Shown here: positions 1-7,744 of the stretch, piece by piece | How positions within the stretch are numbered: the first letter of the stretch is position 1 | Layout: the number at the start of each line of letters is the position of its first letter | Assembly: GCA_002311865.1 (NCBI GenBank) | Contig: DBZV01000131.1 | Location: 57,344-75,191 of the forward strand | DNA length: 17,848 nt | Direction: 5' to 3' | Source: Dehalococcoidia bacterium UBA1151 | GTDB taxonomy: Bacteria > Chloroflexota > Dehalococcoidia > Lucifugimonadales > Lucifugimonadaceae | The notes under the pieces: generated by a model | What the model saw: the letters and a program-made list of their open reading frames with translations, nothing else | The model's database searches: none | What the model was told of the DNA's origin: nothing | Program-made: the position numbers and the translations under genes

Positions 1-40
1 GCCCACGCCTCAAAATAAACAAGCAAATAGCCAGGTTAAT

Positions 41-1687
41 TTGACGTCGCTGCGAATGGAGACAGCCTCCCGATTCGGGGCCTTGCGGTCCCGTAGTGGG
101 TTCACGCCGCTTCATCTAGTCGGCATCGGGGTGGCGGCGCTTGTGCTTTTGCCGATCGTCTATCTGGTTATCCGTACATTTACGGCCGACTCATCGGCTG
201 CCGATCTGATCCTTCGGCAACGAACCGCGGAGATACTTTTGCGGTCGATTCTGCTGGTGGGGCTGGTAACGGCCGGGTCGATACTGATCGCTGTACCAAT
301 GGCATGGCTCACACTTCGAACCAACCTCCCGTGGCGGAATTTATGGACCGTTGGCGCGGTATTGCCGCTTGTGATCCCCAGCTTCATCGGTGCGTTTGTG
401 GCGGTGATTGCCCTGAGCCCGCGCGGCATGCTGCAGGATCTGCTGGACCTTCTATTTGGCATTGAACGCATTCCAAACATCTTCGGACTACCGGGAGCCA
501 CACTGGTACTCACGTTGTTGACCTTCCCATACGTGTTCATCCCCGTCAGGGCATCGCTTCGGCGCATGGACCCCGCATTGGAGGAGATGGCACGAAACCT
601 TGGGCACGGCAGCTTTGCGACTTTCAGATATGTAACATTTCCGCTCTTGAGGCCAGCCATTTCTGCGGGAGCAGTGCTCACAGCCCTCTATACGCTGAGC
701 GACTTTGGTGCAGTATCGCTGCTTCGATATGAGACTTTCACGTGGGCGATATTTATCCAATACGACACCGCGTTCGATCGCTCGATCGCCGCTGCTCTAT
801 CGCTGGTGCTGGTTGCCGTCGCGCTGGGAATTCTCGCAATGGACATCGCATCTCGGGGGCAGGGTCGATACCACCGCTCAACTGTCGGATCGGTGCGCCC
901 TCCTCGCCCGGTTAAGTTGGGCGCGTGGCGGTGGCCCGCGCTGGCGTTTGTGTCCATCGTCACCGCTCTAAGCCTGATCGCCCCTCTGGGAATCGTCTCC
1001 TACTGGGCTATCCGAGGAGTTGCGCGGGGTGAAGACGTGGGGCTGGACTGGACCGCCTTCTCGAACTCGTTGCAGGCGGGTGGACTGGCGGCGCTTTTCA
1101 CCACACTGGCGGCAGTGCCGGTGGCGATTCTCGCCGTGCGACACCGCGGGCTTATCAGTCTTAGCATCGAGCGCGCCGCCTATCTGGGGTTTGGCCTGCC
1201 GGGAATCGCGGTGGCACTGGCGCTGGTCTTCCTCGGCATCAACGTCTTCACACCCATCTACCAGACTCGTGCGCTACTAATTCTTGCCTATGTGATCCTG
1301 TTCCTGCCGGCCTCGATTGGCGCGATCAGGGCATCTTTGATGCAGGTGAACCCCCGCATTGAGGAGGCCGCGCGGGGCCTGGGCAGGAGCTCACTGCAGG
1401 TAGTGTGGAGCGTTACGCTGCCGCTGGTGATGCCAGGGGTGCTGGCGGGCGCGGCGACGGTGTTCCTCCTTACGATGAAGGAGCTGCCTGCAACATTGAT
1501 CCTGGGGCCAATCGGCTTCCAGACGCTGGCCACGGATATCTGGGGATTCACGGAAGAGGCGTTTTTCGCCAAAGCGGCGGTCCCTGCATTGGTGCTCATA
1601 CTGTCCGCGGGAATTCCCACGGCATTTCTGCTGTTCCGAGACGCTCAGCTTTCGTCGTCCGCATCTTCTGAAAGCACGGCCATTTAG
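41..1687 (+). CDS. Iron(III)-type ABC transporter permease, fused two-domain
   Basis: Inner-membrane permease of a ferric-iron-type (FbpB/ThiP-like) ABC importer, 548 residues. It holds two binding-protein-dependent permease domains in one chain, about 12 membrane helices in all. Each half ends with the cytoplasmic EAA loop that contacts the ATPase: one near residues 170-208 (DPALEEMARNLG) and one near 430-466 (NPRIEEAARGLG). The length fits fused iron permeases. The start is TTG at 41, with a weak AGG five bases upstream; an in-frame ATG at 56 has no SD, so the N-terminus is uncertain by five residues. The stop TAG shares its G with the GTG of the downstream ATPase gene, so the two are almost certainly one transcript and translationally coupled. 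The solute-binding protein is probably upstream, outside the window. Iron is the likeliest substrate by family; thiamine or another small solute cannot be excluded. Confidence 0.88.
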   Translation: MTSLRMETASRFGALRSRSGFTPLHLVGIGVAALVLLPIVYLVIRTFTADSSAADLILRQRTAEILLRSILLVGLVTAGSILIAVPMAWLTLRTNLPWRNLWTVGAVLPLVIPSFIGAFVAVIALSPRGMLQDLLDLLFGIERIPNIFGLPGATLVLTLLTFPYVFIPVRASLRRMDPALEEMARNLGHGSFATFRYVTFPLLRPAISAGAVLTALYTLSDFGAVSLLRYETFTWAIFIQYDTAFDRSIAAALSLVLVAVALGILAMDIASRGQGRYHRSTVGSVRPPRPVKLGAWRWPALAFVSIVTALSLIAPLGIVSYWAIRGVARGEDVGLDWTAFSNSLQAGGLAALFTTLAAVPVAILAVRHRGLISLSIERAAYLGFGLPGIAVALALVFLGINVFTPIYQTRALLILAYVILFLPASIGAIRASLMQVNPRIEEAARGLGRSSLQVVWSVTLPLVMPGVLAGAATVFLLTMKELPATLILGPIGFQTLATDIWGFTEEAFFAKAAVPALVLILSAGIPTAFLLFRDAQLSSSASSESTAI

Positions 1688-2775
1688 TGGCAAGCGCGAA
1701 CGATCTGCAACCTGGTGCCCCGCTTCTGGAGATGAGCGATGTCTGTGTCACCTATCCCGGCGCTGCAAGCCCCGCTCTGGACAATTTGAGCCTCTCCGTC
1801 CAGACGGGAGAGTTCCTGACTATCCTGGGTCGGAGTGGCTCCGGCAAGACGACGGTGCTCAGAGCGATTGCCGGATTGGAACGAGTCCATCACGGTCAGC
1901 TTTCTATCGGTGGGAGGGTAGTCGCCGACCCTCGTACTCACGTCAAACCTGAGAATCGCAGGGTGGGAATGGTGTTCCAGGACTATGCGCTGTTCCCACA
2001 TCTTTCCGTCATCGACAACGTGGCGTTTGGTGTTCAAGACTCCGGCGGTAGCGGACGGGCCAGCATCATTCGGGCGCTTGAGATGGTTGGACTTGACGGG
2101 TACGAGGAGCGATATCCCCATGAACTTTCGGGAGGTCAGCAGCAGCGTGTCGCGCTGGCTCGATCGCTGGCTCCGGACCCGGTGATACTGCTTCTCGATG
2201 AGCCGTTCTCCAATCTTGACCGTCAACTCAGGGGAACGTTGCGTCGAGATGTGCTGGACATAGTGGAGAGCAACGGGACAACTGCCGTTCTGGTGACGCA
2301 CGATCGGGAGGAGGCGCTTGGCATGGCTGATCGGATTGCCATCATGGAAGCTGGGCGCGTATTGCAGGTGGGAGCGCCAGTAGATCTCTACTCTAACTCC
2401 ACCAGTTCTGAGGTTGCGCAGTTAATCGCGCCTTCAAACACAGTTCGCGGACGAATTGCTGGTCCATACGTAGATACGGAGGCGGGGCGATTCCGTTATC
2501 GATCACCGCAGGGGCCGTTGGGGAACGGCGTGTTCGTTGACGCTGTACTGCGCGTTCACGACCTTGAACTGGGGCCGTGGGAAGGCGGTGGCGCGTTGCG
2601 AACTGTGCGCTACCGCGAGTACCAGGGAGAGTTCACAGAGTACGGGATTGAGCTGCCATCGCTGAGGCGGATATACGTCCGACGCCGGTCCATCGCGCCG
2701 CTTGAGATTGGCACTCGAGTCGTGATTACCGCTCCGTTTGATCGCCCCGTGCTGGTGTATCCAGAGCAGCCATAG
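1687..2775 (+). CDS. ABC transporter ATP-binding protein (FbpC-like)
   Basis: ATPase partner of the preceding permease, 362 residues, acting as a dimer on the cytoplasmic side of the importer. The order of motifs is complete: Walker A GRSGSGKT near residues 48-55, Q-loop FQDYALFPH near 98, signature LSGGQQQRVALARS near 147-160, Walker B VILLLDEP near 166-173 and the H-loop His in VTHDREE near 204. The YALFPH segment and the roughly 120-residue C-terminal TOBE-like regulatory region are typical of the CUT/Fbp/Pot class of importers. The start GTG overlaps the permease stop by one base (TAGTG). At its 3' end the last 50 bp overlap the end of the convergent MFS gene on the other strand. No residue important for catalysis appears to be missing. 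Confidence 0.92.
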   Translation: MASANDLQPGAPLLEMSDVCVTYPGAASPALDNLSLSVQTGEFLTILGRSGSGKTTVLRAIAGLERVHHGQLSIGGRVVADPRTHVKPENRRVGMVFQDYALFPHLSVIDNVAFGVQDSGGSGRASIIRALEMVGLDGYEERYPHELSGGQQQRVALARSLAPDPVILLLDEPFSNLDRQLRGTLRRDVLDIVESNGTTAVLVTHDREEALGMADRIAIMEAGRVLQVGAPVDLYSNSTSSEVAQLIAPSNTVRGRIAGPYVDTEAGRFRYRSPQGPLGNGVFVDAVLRVHDLELGPWEGGGALRTVRYREYQGEFTEYGIELPSLRRIYVRRRSIAPLEIGTRVVITAPFDRPVLVYPEQP

Positions 2776-4054
2776 CGCGTGCTCGAGATTGCCCACGGCG
2801 CAACTTCGCGGCGACCCTTCCCGGCCGTTCAAGCGCCAGGGTCATGGGAATCGCGGCTATAAGAAACAGGCCAAGAACCAGGAATCCCGGCCGGTAGGTA
2901 TCCGCAAGGTCAAATGAAAGTCCAACAGCCACAGGCCCAACTGCGCCAAAACCTGCGCTGACGGTGCTGGTGATGCCCACCACGGACGCGTAGCTGCGGC
3001 GTCCAAAGCAGTCCGCCAGCATGGATAGTCTCAAGGGAATTGAAGAGCCAAATCCGACCCCGAAACCCAGCGCGAAAAACGGCAAAGTCAGATACAGCGG
3101 CAGCGTAAATCCAAAGACGTCGTAATGAGTCAAAGCAAGAGCGAAGGTCCCGATAGCCTGGATACCAAACGCACCCGCGAACAGAACTCGATTATCGAAT
3201 TTCGTGCTGAGAGCGCCAATTCCCAGTCGGCCCGCGAAATCTCCAACCGCAACCATGAAGATAGCCAGGCTTGCAAGCTTCAGACTGACGTCAAATGACT
3301 CCAACGCCGTGATATGGAGCAGGTTGGTTGATGAGACCAGTTGGCCAAAGCTGGCTGCGATAGAGAATTGCCAGAAAAATCGCGTCCGAACGACCTGTCG
3401 GACCGTGAAACTTGGCTCTCGAATGACCACAGGTCGGCCCGTCGCCTCGTCGATTTCTGATACTCCATCTGGTACTTGCCCATAGTCTTCCGGGCGTGTT
3501 CGCATGAAATATGCGGCCGGGAAACCGATTATCCAGAAGCCGACGCCAACGGAAAAAAGAACGTCACGCCATCCGAATGTATCGATGGACAGGACGAGAA
3601 CCGGAACCATAAACCCGCCAACGCCTGTGCAGGCCATCAGGATTGCCAGTGCCTTCGAGCGCTTCCTGACAAACCAGTTGCCAACGGTGGAGACAAGCAC
3701 GATAAATGTGCCGAAAGACATTCCCACGGTTAGCAACGCCATGGTTGCGTAGAACTGCCACAGTGATTGGACCTGGCTCATCAGGATGAATGATGTTCCA
3801 GTGATGGCAATTCCCACCGCCATCACCCGTCGTGGCCCAAATCTGTTGATGATTGTCCCCACAAATGGAGAGATCATCCCGCCTTCGGTACGTTGTAAGG
3901 ACATGGCGCCAGCAGTTGCGCCAGAGCTCCAGCCAAAGGTATCAACTATTGGCCCGAAGAATGCGGCGAAGCCACGCCAGAATGTGGCGGATGCGTAGCC
4001 CTGCACCACCCCACCCGCGGCAACAATCCACCAACCGTAGAAGACTCCTCGCAA
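2726..4054 (-). CDS. MFS transporter, unknown substrate
   Basis: Major facilitator superfamily permease, 442 residues, with about 12 predicted membrane helices in two six-helix bundles. The N-terminal FYGWWIVAAGG and the loop 2-3 motif (NRFGPRRVMAVG) resemble the OFA/monocarboxylate-type MFS branch, whose members carry organic acids; the substrate here is not deducible. The start is TTG at 4054 (minus strand), chosen because GGAGG lies nine bases upstream, inside the end of the hydrolase gene, and because only one base separates this start from the hydrolase stop. The two genes form a coupled pair, so a role in moving the hydrolase's substrate or product is plausible but unproven. The 3' end overlaps the convergent ABC ATPase gene by 50 bp. 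Confidence 0.88.
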   Translation of the reverse strand: MRGVFYGWWIVAAGGVVQGYASATFWRGFAAFFGPIVDTFGWSSGATAGAMSLQRTEGGMISPFVGTIINRFGPRRVMAVGIAITGTSFILMSQVQSLWQFYATMALLTVGMSFGTFIVLVSTVGNWFVRKRSKALAILMACTGVGGFMVPVLVLSIDTFGWRDVLFSVGVGFWIIGFPAAYFMRTRPEDYGQVPDGVSEIDEATGRPVVIREPSFTVRQVVRTRFFWQFSIAASFGQLVSSTNLLHITALESFDVSLKLASLAIFMVAVGDFAGRLGIGALSTKFDNRVLFAGAFGIQAIGTFALALTHYDVFGFTLPLYLTLPFFALGFGVGFGSSIPLRLSMLADCFGRRSYASVVGITSTVSAGFGAVGPVAVGLSFDLADTYRPGFLVLGLFLIAAIPMTLALERPGRVAAKLRRGQSRARAMAALDTPARGDQTER

Positions 4055-4055
4055 G

Positions 4056-5015
4056 TTAGGAGACCTCCGCTTGACCGTCCAGAACCTTGTTGAAGAATGG
4101 GTTCACAGCGTCGGCAAATCCGGCCGGGTTATCGCCGGGCACCAGGTGCGCTGCCTTCTCAACGACTGCCAGTTCGGCTGTGGAAACGCGATCAAGAACG
4201 GCCTGCGCGGCTTCAGGAGTTAGCACATCGCTCTTCGCCCCTCGCACCAGGAGCATGGGACACGTAATCCGATCCATGAACGTCCAGAGATATTCGGTGG
4301 TGAAGGTTGGATCTTTGGGTCGCGGCTGGCGCAGCACTTTGTCGTACTTCCAGGTCCACCGGCCATCCGGCAACTCCTTTGCCGCTCGCCGGACGCTGCC
4401 TCGAATCTGCTCCATCGGCCGGAGTTTTTGCGTGTACCCGGCAACGTGGTTGACCAGATCATCAAATGAGTCCCACTCGTCCTGACCTGTGACAAAATCG
4501 CGAATTCGTGATGAGCCTGTTAGGTTCAGGTCAGGAGCGGCGTCTACAACCACGATTGATCGCACGACCGACGAATGGTCGGCAGCGTATATAAATGTAA
4601 CTCTGCCGCCCAGCGAGAGGCCGCAAATACTGAGGTCGTTCAGGCCAAGCACGTCGATGAAAGCAGCGATATCGGCAACATATTCGGAGAGAAGGTAACT
4701 GCCATCCGGCGACCAGTCGGTATCGCCATGTCCTCTCAGATCGACCGATATCACGTGGAATCGATCTCGGAGGCCGAGTGCGGCGAAGTCGAAGGAATGA
4801 GCTTGTTGAGCAAATCCGTGGATGAAGAGAAGGTGGGGCAAATGATTATTACCCCAGTCAAGGTAGTGAAACTTGAAACCGTCGATTGAAACTTCCTCAT
4901 CAGTCGGCTCCGCCGGTGATTTAACAGTCAGTCCCGCTGACTTTGCAGCCTCCAGCAACGGCATTCCGTACATGCCGCTTCTCGCTGATATTTCCTCGTT
5001 GTTTGATTGTGACAA
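4056..5015 (-). CDS. Alpha/beta-fold hydrolase
   Basis: Cytoplasmic alpha/beta hydrolase, 319 residues, with no signal peptide. The usual elements are all visible: the oxyanion-hole HG in FIHGFAQ, the nucleophile elbow G-L-S-L-G-G (catalytic Ser), a likely acid Asp in RGAKSDVLTPEAA, and the catalytic His in EKAAHLVPGDNP. The DLRGHGDTD motif is also typical. The natural substrate (ester, lactone, haloalkane, epoxide or C-C bond) cannot be told from sequence; nothing marks a specialised subfamily. The start is TTG at 5015, preceded five bases away by AGGAG, which settles the choice. It is the first gene of a pair with the MFS transporter and is divergent from the DUF3179 gene with 20 bp between start codons, so its promoter must lie inside the DUF3179 coding region. 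Confidence 0.9.
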   Translation of the reverse strand: MSQSNNEEISARSGMYGMPLLEAAKSAGLTVKSPAEPTDEEVSIDGFKFHYLDWGNNHLPHLLFIHGFAQQAHSFDFAALGLRDRFHVISVDLRGHGDTDWSPDGSYLLSEYVADIAAFIDVLGLNDLSICGLSLGGRVTFIYAADHSSVVRSIVVVDAAPDLNLTGSSRIRDFVTGQDEWDSFDDLVNHVAGYTQKLRPMEQIRGSVRRAAKELPDGRWTWKYDKVLRQPRPKDPTFTTEYLWTFMDRITCPMLLVRGAKSDVLTPEAAQAVLDRVSTAELAVVEKAAHLVPGDNPAGFADAVNPFFNKVLDGQAEVS

Positions 5016-5035
5016 TGTGACTCCTGACGGTAGTT

Positions 5036-6568
5036 GTGCCTAAGCATATTCCCCCCGGGAAATCCGGCGTCACGATTCAATTGGTTGCGGCGCTGATATC
5101 AGGCCTGTTTCTGTTCGCCGCGTGCAGCAGTTCCGACGATGGATCACTTACGCCAACAGATATACCACCGGTTCCCACGAGCATAGTGACGGCGCCAACC
5201 GCCGTCCGCATCCCCACTCCAACCGTCATCCCGCTTCCCCAGCAGAATCCAACGCAGGATGAGTTGGATCGCGCTAGAGGCCTGATGCTGCAGTCATTCG
5301 ACTTCTTCACCGGCCCGAACACCATCGCCATCCAGGAGGCGGGCGAGCTGGGTCTTCAGCAATCGATTATTCCGCTCATCGAACTGACACGCTTCGTATT
5401 TGAAGATCACGCCATCAACGAACTCGGACGCGTGCTTCAGGAGCTGACTGGCGCGCCCTTCGGCGGATCGGAGTGGGATAAGTGGTACCGATGGCTGGGC
5501 GATCACCCCGAGTTGGAGCCACTATTTGGCTACGTAACCTGGAAAGGCGATCTCTACTCGCAGATCGATGAGCGGTTTGCATCCTTCTTCGTGGAATCGG
5601 AAGACCGACGGATCCCCATGTGGGCAATACAGTGGGGTGGCGTGTCTCGTGATGGAATCCCGCCGCTGGAGAATCCAACCGTCATCAGAGGCGATGAAAT
5701 CTCGTATCTGGAGCCGGATGATCCCGTCTTTGGTGCGGTTGTAAACGGCGAGGCGCGCGCTTACCCGTGGCGGCACATGGCATCCCATGAACTGGCGAAC
5801 GATGTGATCCAGGGCAAACCTGTGACGGTGGTCTTCTGAACGCTTTGCGGCACGGGCGTCATGTATGACGCCGAGCTTGACGGAATCGTGAGGAACTTTG
5901 GCACGTCCGGGTTCCTGTTTAACTCAAACAAGCTGATGTACGATCGCGCAACGCTGTCGATGTGGCACTCGCTCACGGGTGATCCGGTGGTTGGAAAGCT
6001 TGCAAATTCCGGGCTTGAGTTGGAGCTGCTGCCACTGGTTCTGACAACGTGGGAAGAGTGGTTGTCGGAGAATCCAGATACAACGGTGCTAACGGAGGAT
6101 CAGGGTTTCAACCGGCAATATCGCCATCCTGAAAATCAGGGCGCTATCTACTACAACTACTTCCACATTCCAGATGTGATGTTCCCCGCTTACCTGACCG
6201 ACGACCGCCGAATCGAGAAGGACCGCGTGCTTGCGCTGAAGTTCTTTGGCGCGGCGTCTGCATACCCCATTGAGACGCTGGCGAAGGAGTTGGTGGTTAA
6301 CGATGTTGTGGGGCCGCAAGAGGTGGTGATCGTCTCAGACCCGAAGTCGAAAGCGGCGCGTGCGTACGACCGAGGTGGACATACGTTTAGCCCCACCGAC
6401 AATCCCCGGCAGGTGCTGGACGAGAATAACGAGCCGTGGCAACTCACGGAAACTGATCTGTACAAGATTGGTGATGAGGCGCAGAGGCTGGAACGCCTGC
6501 CGTCGCACGAGTCATTCTGGTTTGGGTGGTATGCGTTTAACCCACAGACGAAGCTGTACGGAAGTTAG
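5036..6568 (+). CDS. DUF3179 lipoprotein, predicted selenoprotein (Sec268 at TGA 5837-5839)
   Basis: A single reading frame of 510 residues if the in-frame TGA at codon 268 is read as selenocysteine. The start is GTG 5036 (weak SD). Residues 12-30 form a lipoprotein signal ending in the lipobox FAAC (Cys30), followed by a Pro/Thr-rich linker to about residue 76. Residues 77-200 resemble the helical region often seen before DUF3179. DUF3179 runs from about 202 to the end (IPPLENP, DDPVFGAVVNGEARAYP, GTSGFLFNSN, LTGDPVVG, FWFGWYAFNP). The family normally has a conserved TYCPLCG-type motif; here it reads VFUTLCG, with U replacing the first Cys. Family similarity is continuous on both sides of the TGA, in the same frame, with no other stop. 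Apart from Cys30, Sec268 and Cys271 are the only Cys/Sec residues. The biochemical role is unknown; a redox or metal-binding UxxC outside the membrane is inferred. The alternative is a nonsense mutation or sequencing error at a Cys codon. Confidence 0.85.
5849..5877 (+). promoter_or_regulatory. Predicted bacterial SECIS stem-loop
   Basis: Just downstream of the TGA at 5837-5839 lies a perfect 7-bp stem, GGCGTCA (5855-5861) with TGACGCC (5866-5872), closed by a TGTA loop (5862-5865). A short lower stem (5849-5851 with 5875-5877, one G-U) can form below an internal loop. There are 22 bases between the TGA and the loop. As I recall the bacterial SECIS consensus, the apical loop sits about 16-37 nt after UGA and has a G in its first two positions; this hairpin meets both. 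Its expected role is to recruit SelB with Sec-tRNA during translation. The bases also encode G-V-M-Y-D-A of the protein. Confidence 0.75.
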
Positions 6569-6709
6569 GCATCTGCCAAGCAGGCACAGCAAAGCTGGTA
6601 CTTGCCGCAGTAGGGCCGGCGTAAGGCAAATCAGCCCCGAGAGAACGCCACCAAGAAAATGCTGTTCCCTCTTTGCCGCCCCGCGGCCAATGCCTGCATG
6701 GCAGATGCC
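6568..6709. repeat. 142-bp intergenic element with 19-bp terminal inverted repeats
   Basis: The arms at 6568-6586 and 6691-6709 are inverted copies matching at 18 of 19 positions. The left arm begins on the last base of the DUF3179 stop codon. The interior has no supported gene and no obvious target-site duplication. It could be a miniature inverted-repeat element or simply a long RNA stem marking the 3' end of the DUF3179 transcript. Confidence 0.5.
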
Positions 6710-6744
6710 CCTCATCCTAACCTTCTCCCATCGGGAAAAAGGAC
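6706..6744. repeat. REP-like short repeat with imperfect hairpin
   Basis: A tract of the form CCTCATCCTAACCTTCTCCC followed by ATC and then GGGAAAAAGGA. Its second half folds back on the first as an imperfect hairpin. Near-identical short palindromic tracts are common intergenic repeats in many bacterial genomes. It directly follows the 142-bp inverted-repeat element, so the short spacer before the acetyltransferase gene is built almost wholly of repeats. Confidence 0.4.
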
Positions 6745-6780
6745 AGACCCCAGTCCCGCATATCTGGCATCATTGCCCAC

Positions 6781-7383
6781 ATGACGGATAACAGTGAGTT
6801 GTGCGGTAAGCGGGGGTATCCTCGCCAGAAGCTTCAGTTTGATCAGCAGCTTGAGATGGTCATCCCGCTCGTTGACGTACCCGAGGTCAGCGCGACTCCC
6901 GATGGGTACTTGCTGCGTCAGTTTCGACCGGGTGAGGATGACGCGAAGTACAACACGCTCTACGGCCTCGCGTTTGAGTCGCGCGAGATAATTCCGTGGA
7001 TCGTCGCAAACCAGATCAACGATGGATTCTTCGTTGTGGAGCGCATTGAAACCGGGCAGCTGGTGGCGTCTTCGATTGCGCAGAAGAAGCTCCCACCAAA
7101 ATGGGTGGATGGAGGTTCGTTAGGTTGGCTTGTCACCGACCCTCAGCACGCTGGCAAGGGGTTGGGCACCCTGGTGGTTACGGCGGTGAACGATCGGCTG
7201 CACGCCGAAGGCTTCGAGAAGGCGTACCTGTCGACCGATGACTTTCGGTTGCCTGCTATCTCCATCTATCTGAAGCAAGGCTGGCTGCCTCGCATACACG
7301 CTGATGGCATGGAGGCAAGATGGCGCTACGTATTCGCGCTGCTTGGGCGGGGGTTTTCGTTAGATGGTGCTGTGGTGAGTTAG
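6781..7383 (+). CDS. GNAT-family N-acetyltransferase
   Basis: Predicted acetyltransferase of the GNAT superfamily, 200 residues, cytoplasmic, transferring acetyl from acetyl-CoA to an unknown amine. The acetyl-CoA-binding motif A is visible as LGWLVTDPQHAGKGLGTLVV, near residues 118-137, where beta-4 is followed by the Q/R-x-x-G-x-G/A type pyrophosphate loop (HAGKGLG). The later segment with AISIYLKQGWLPR matches the motif B region found near the end of GNAT folds. The N-terminal 40 residues are poorly conserved in type. The start ATG 6781 has no convincing SD; an in-frame ATG at 6856 would remove 25 residues and is also possible. The gene stands alone between two repeat-bearing spacers, so context gives no hint about its substrate. 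Confidence 0.75.
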   Translation: MTDNSELCGKRGYPRQKLQFDQQLEMVIPLVDVPEVSATPDGYLLRQFRPGEDDAKYNTLYGLAFESREIIPWIVANQINDGFFVVERIETGQLVASSIAQKKLPPKWVDGGSLGWLVTDPQHAGKGLGTLVVTAVNDRLHAEGFEKAYLSTDDFRLPAISIYLKQGWLPRIHADGMEARWRYVFALLGRGFSLDGAVVS

Positions 7384-7744
7384 TTGCCCAGGGGTACGCG
7401 CCCACTCTCATCTTCACCCTGAGGAATGAGGCTCCGCGATTGACGTGAGGGCGCTTGCCGGCGTGGTAGTGGTGAGTACTCAATCTTGCCGAACGTGCCG
7501 CGAAATGAGGCTCCCAGTCGTTGACGCGCCTGGCCGCGAATCGCGACTGGCAAACGCCCTCACGGCCCGCAAAGCCGGACCTCAGGGTGACAGCGTGGCG
7601 TGCTCGGTTGATTACGCGTGAGGGATCCTGAGAACGCCGGGTGCCCTTATCCCCTGTGACATCGCCATATTAGAGGTCGGCCGAAGCAACGGTATATTCA
7701 CAGCCGCAGACGAGAGGACGCGTGAATTCCGGGAGAGACTTACA
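7384..7744. repeat. Intergenic region with nested inverted and direct repeats
   Basis: No gene is supported in these 361 bp. An 11-bp inverted repeat (TCACCCTGAGG at 7414-7424, its complement at 7580-7590) encloses a second inverted pair (7444-7459 with 7549-7564, one mismatch) and an inner 7-bp stem (7514-7520 with 7544-7550). The 11-mer AATGAGGCTCC also occurs as a direct repeat at 7425-7435 and 7504-7514. The last 150 bp, from about 7595, are free of such structure and probably carry the recQ promoter, but I see no strong -35/-10 pair. Confidence 0.5.

Noticed and set aside
1684..2301. 205-residue minus-strand frame under the ABC ATPase gene
   Set aside because: It is entirely opposite the Walker A to H-loop coding region and has no recognisable domain.
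5837..5839. TGA as a generally reassigned sense codon (Trp or Gly codes)
   Set aside because: DUF1326 and uvrA end at TGA codons exactly where their families end, so TGA is a normal stop in this genome; the family position here is Cys, not Trp or Gly.
5861..6568. Separate gene starting at ATG 5861, or a pseudogene split at 5837-5839
   Set aside because: The ATG is in the same frame, lies inside the DUF3179 domain and inside the predicted SECIS stem-loop, and has no SD. Similarity is continuous across the TGA, so one read-through gene explains it better.
6360..6791. 143-residue plus-strand frame across the end of the DUF3179 gene
   Set aside because: It is out of frame with DUF3179, runs through the inverted-repeat and REP-like elements, and has low-complexity Arg/Pro/Cys-rich composition typical of a spurious frame.
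7425..7514. CRISPR-like direct repeats
   Set aside because: Only two 11-bp copies 79 bp apart and no regular spacers; no cas genes are present.
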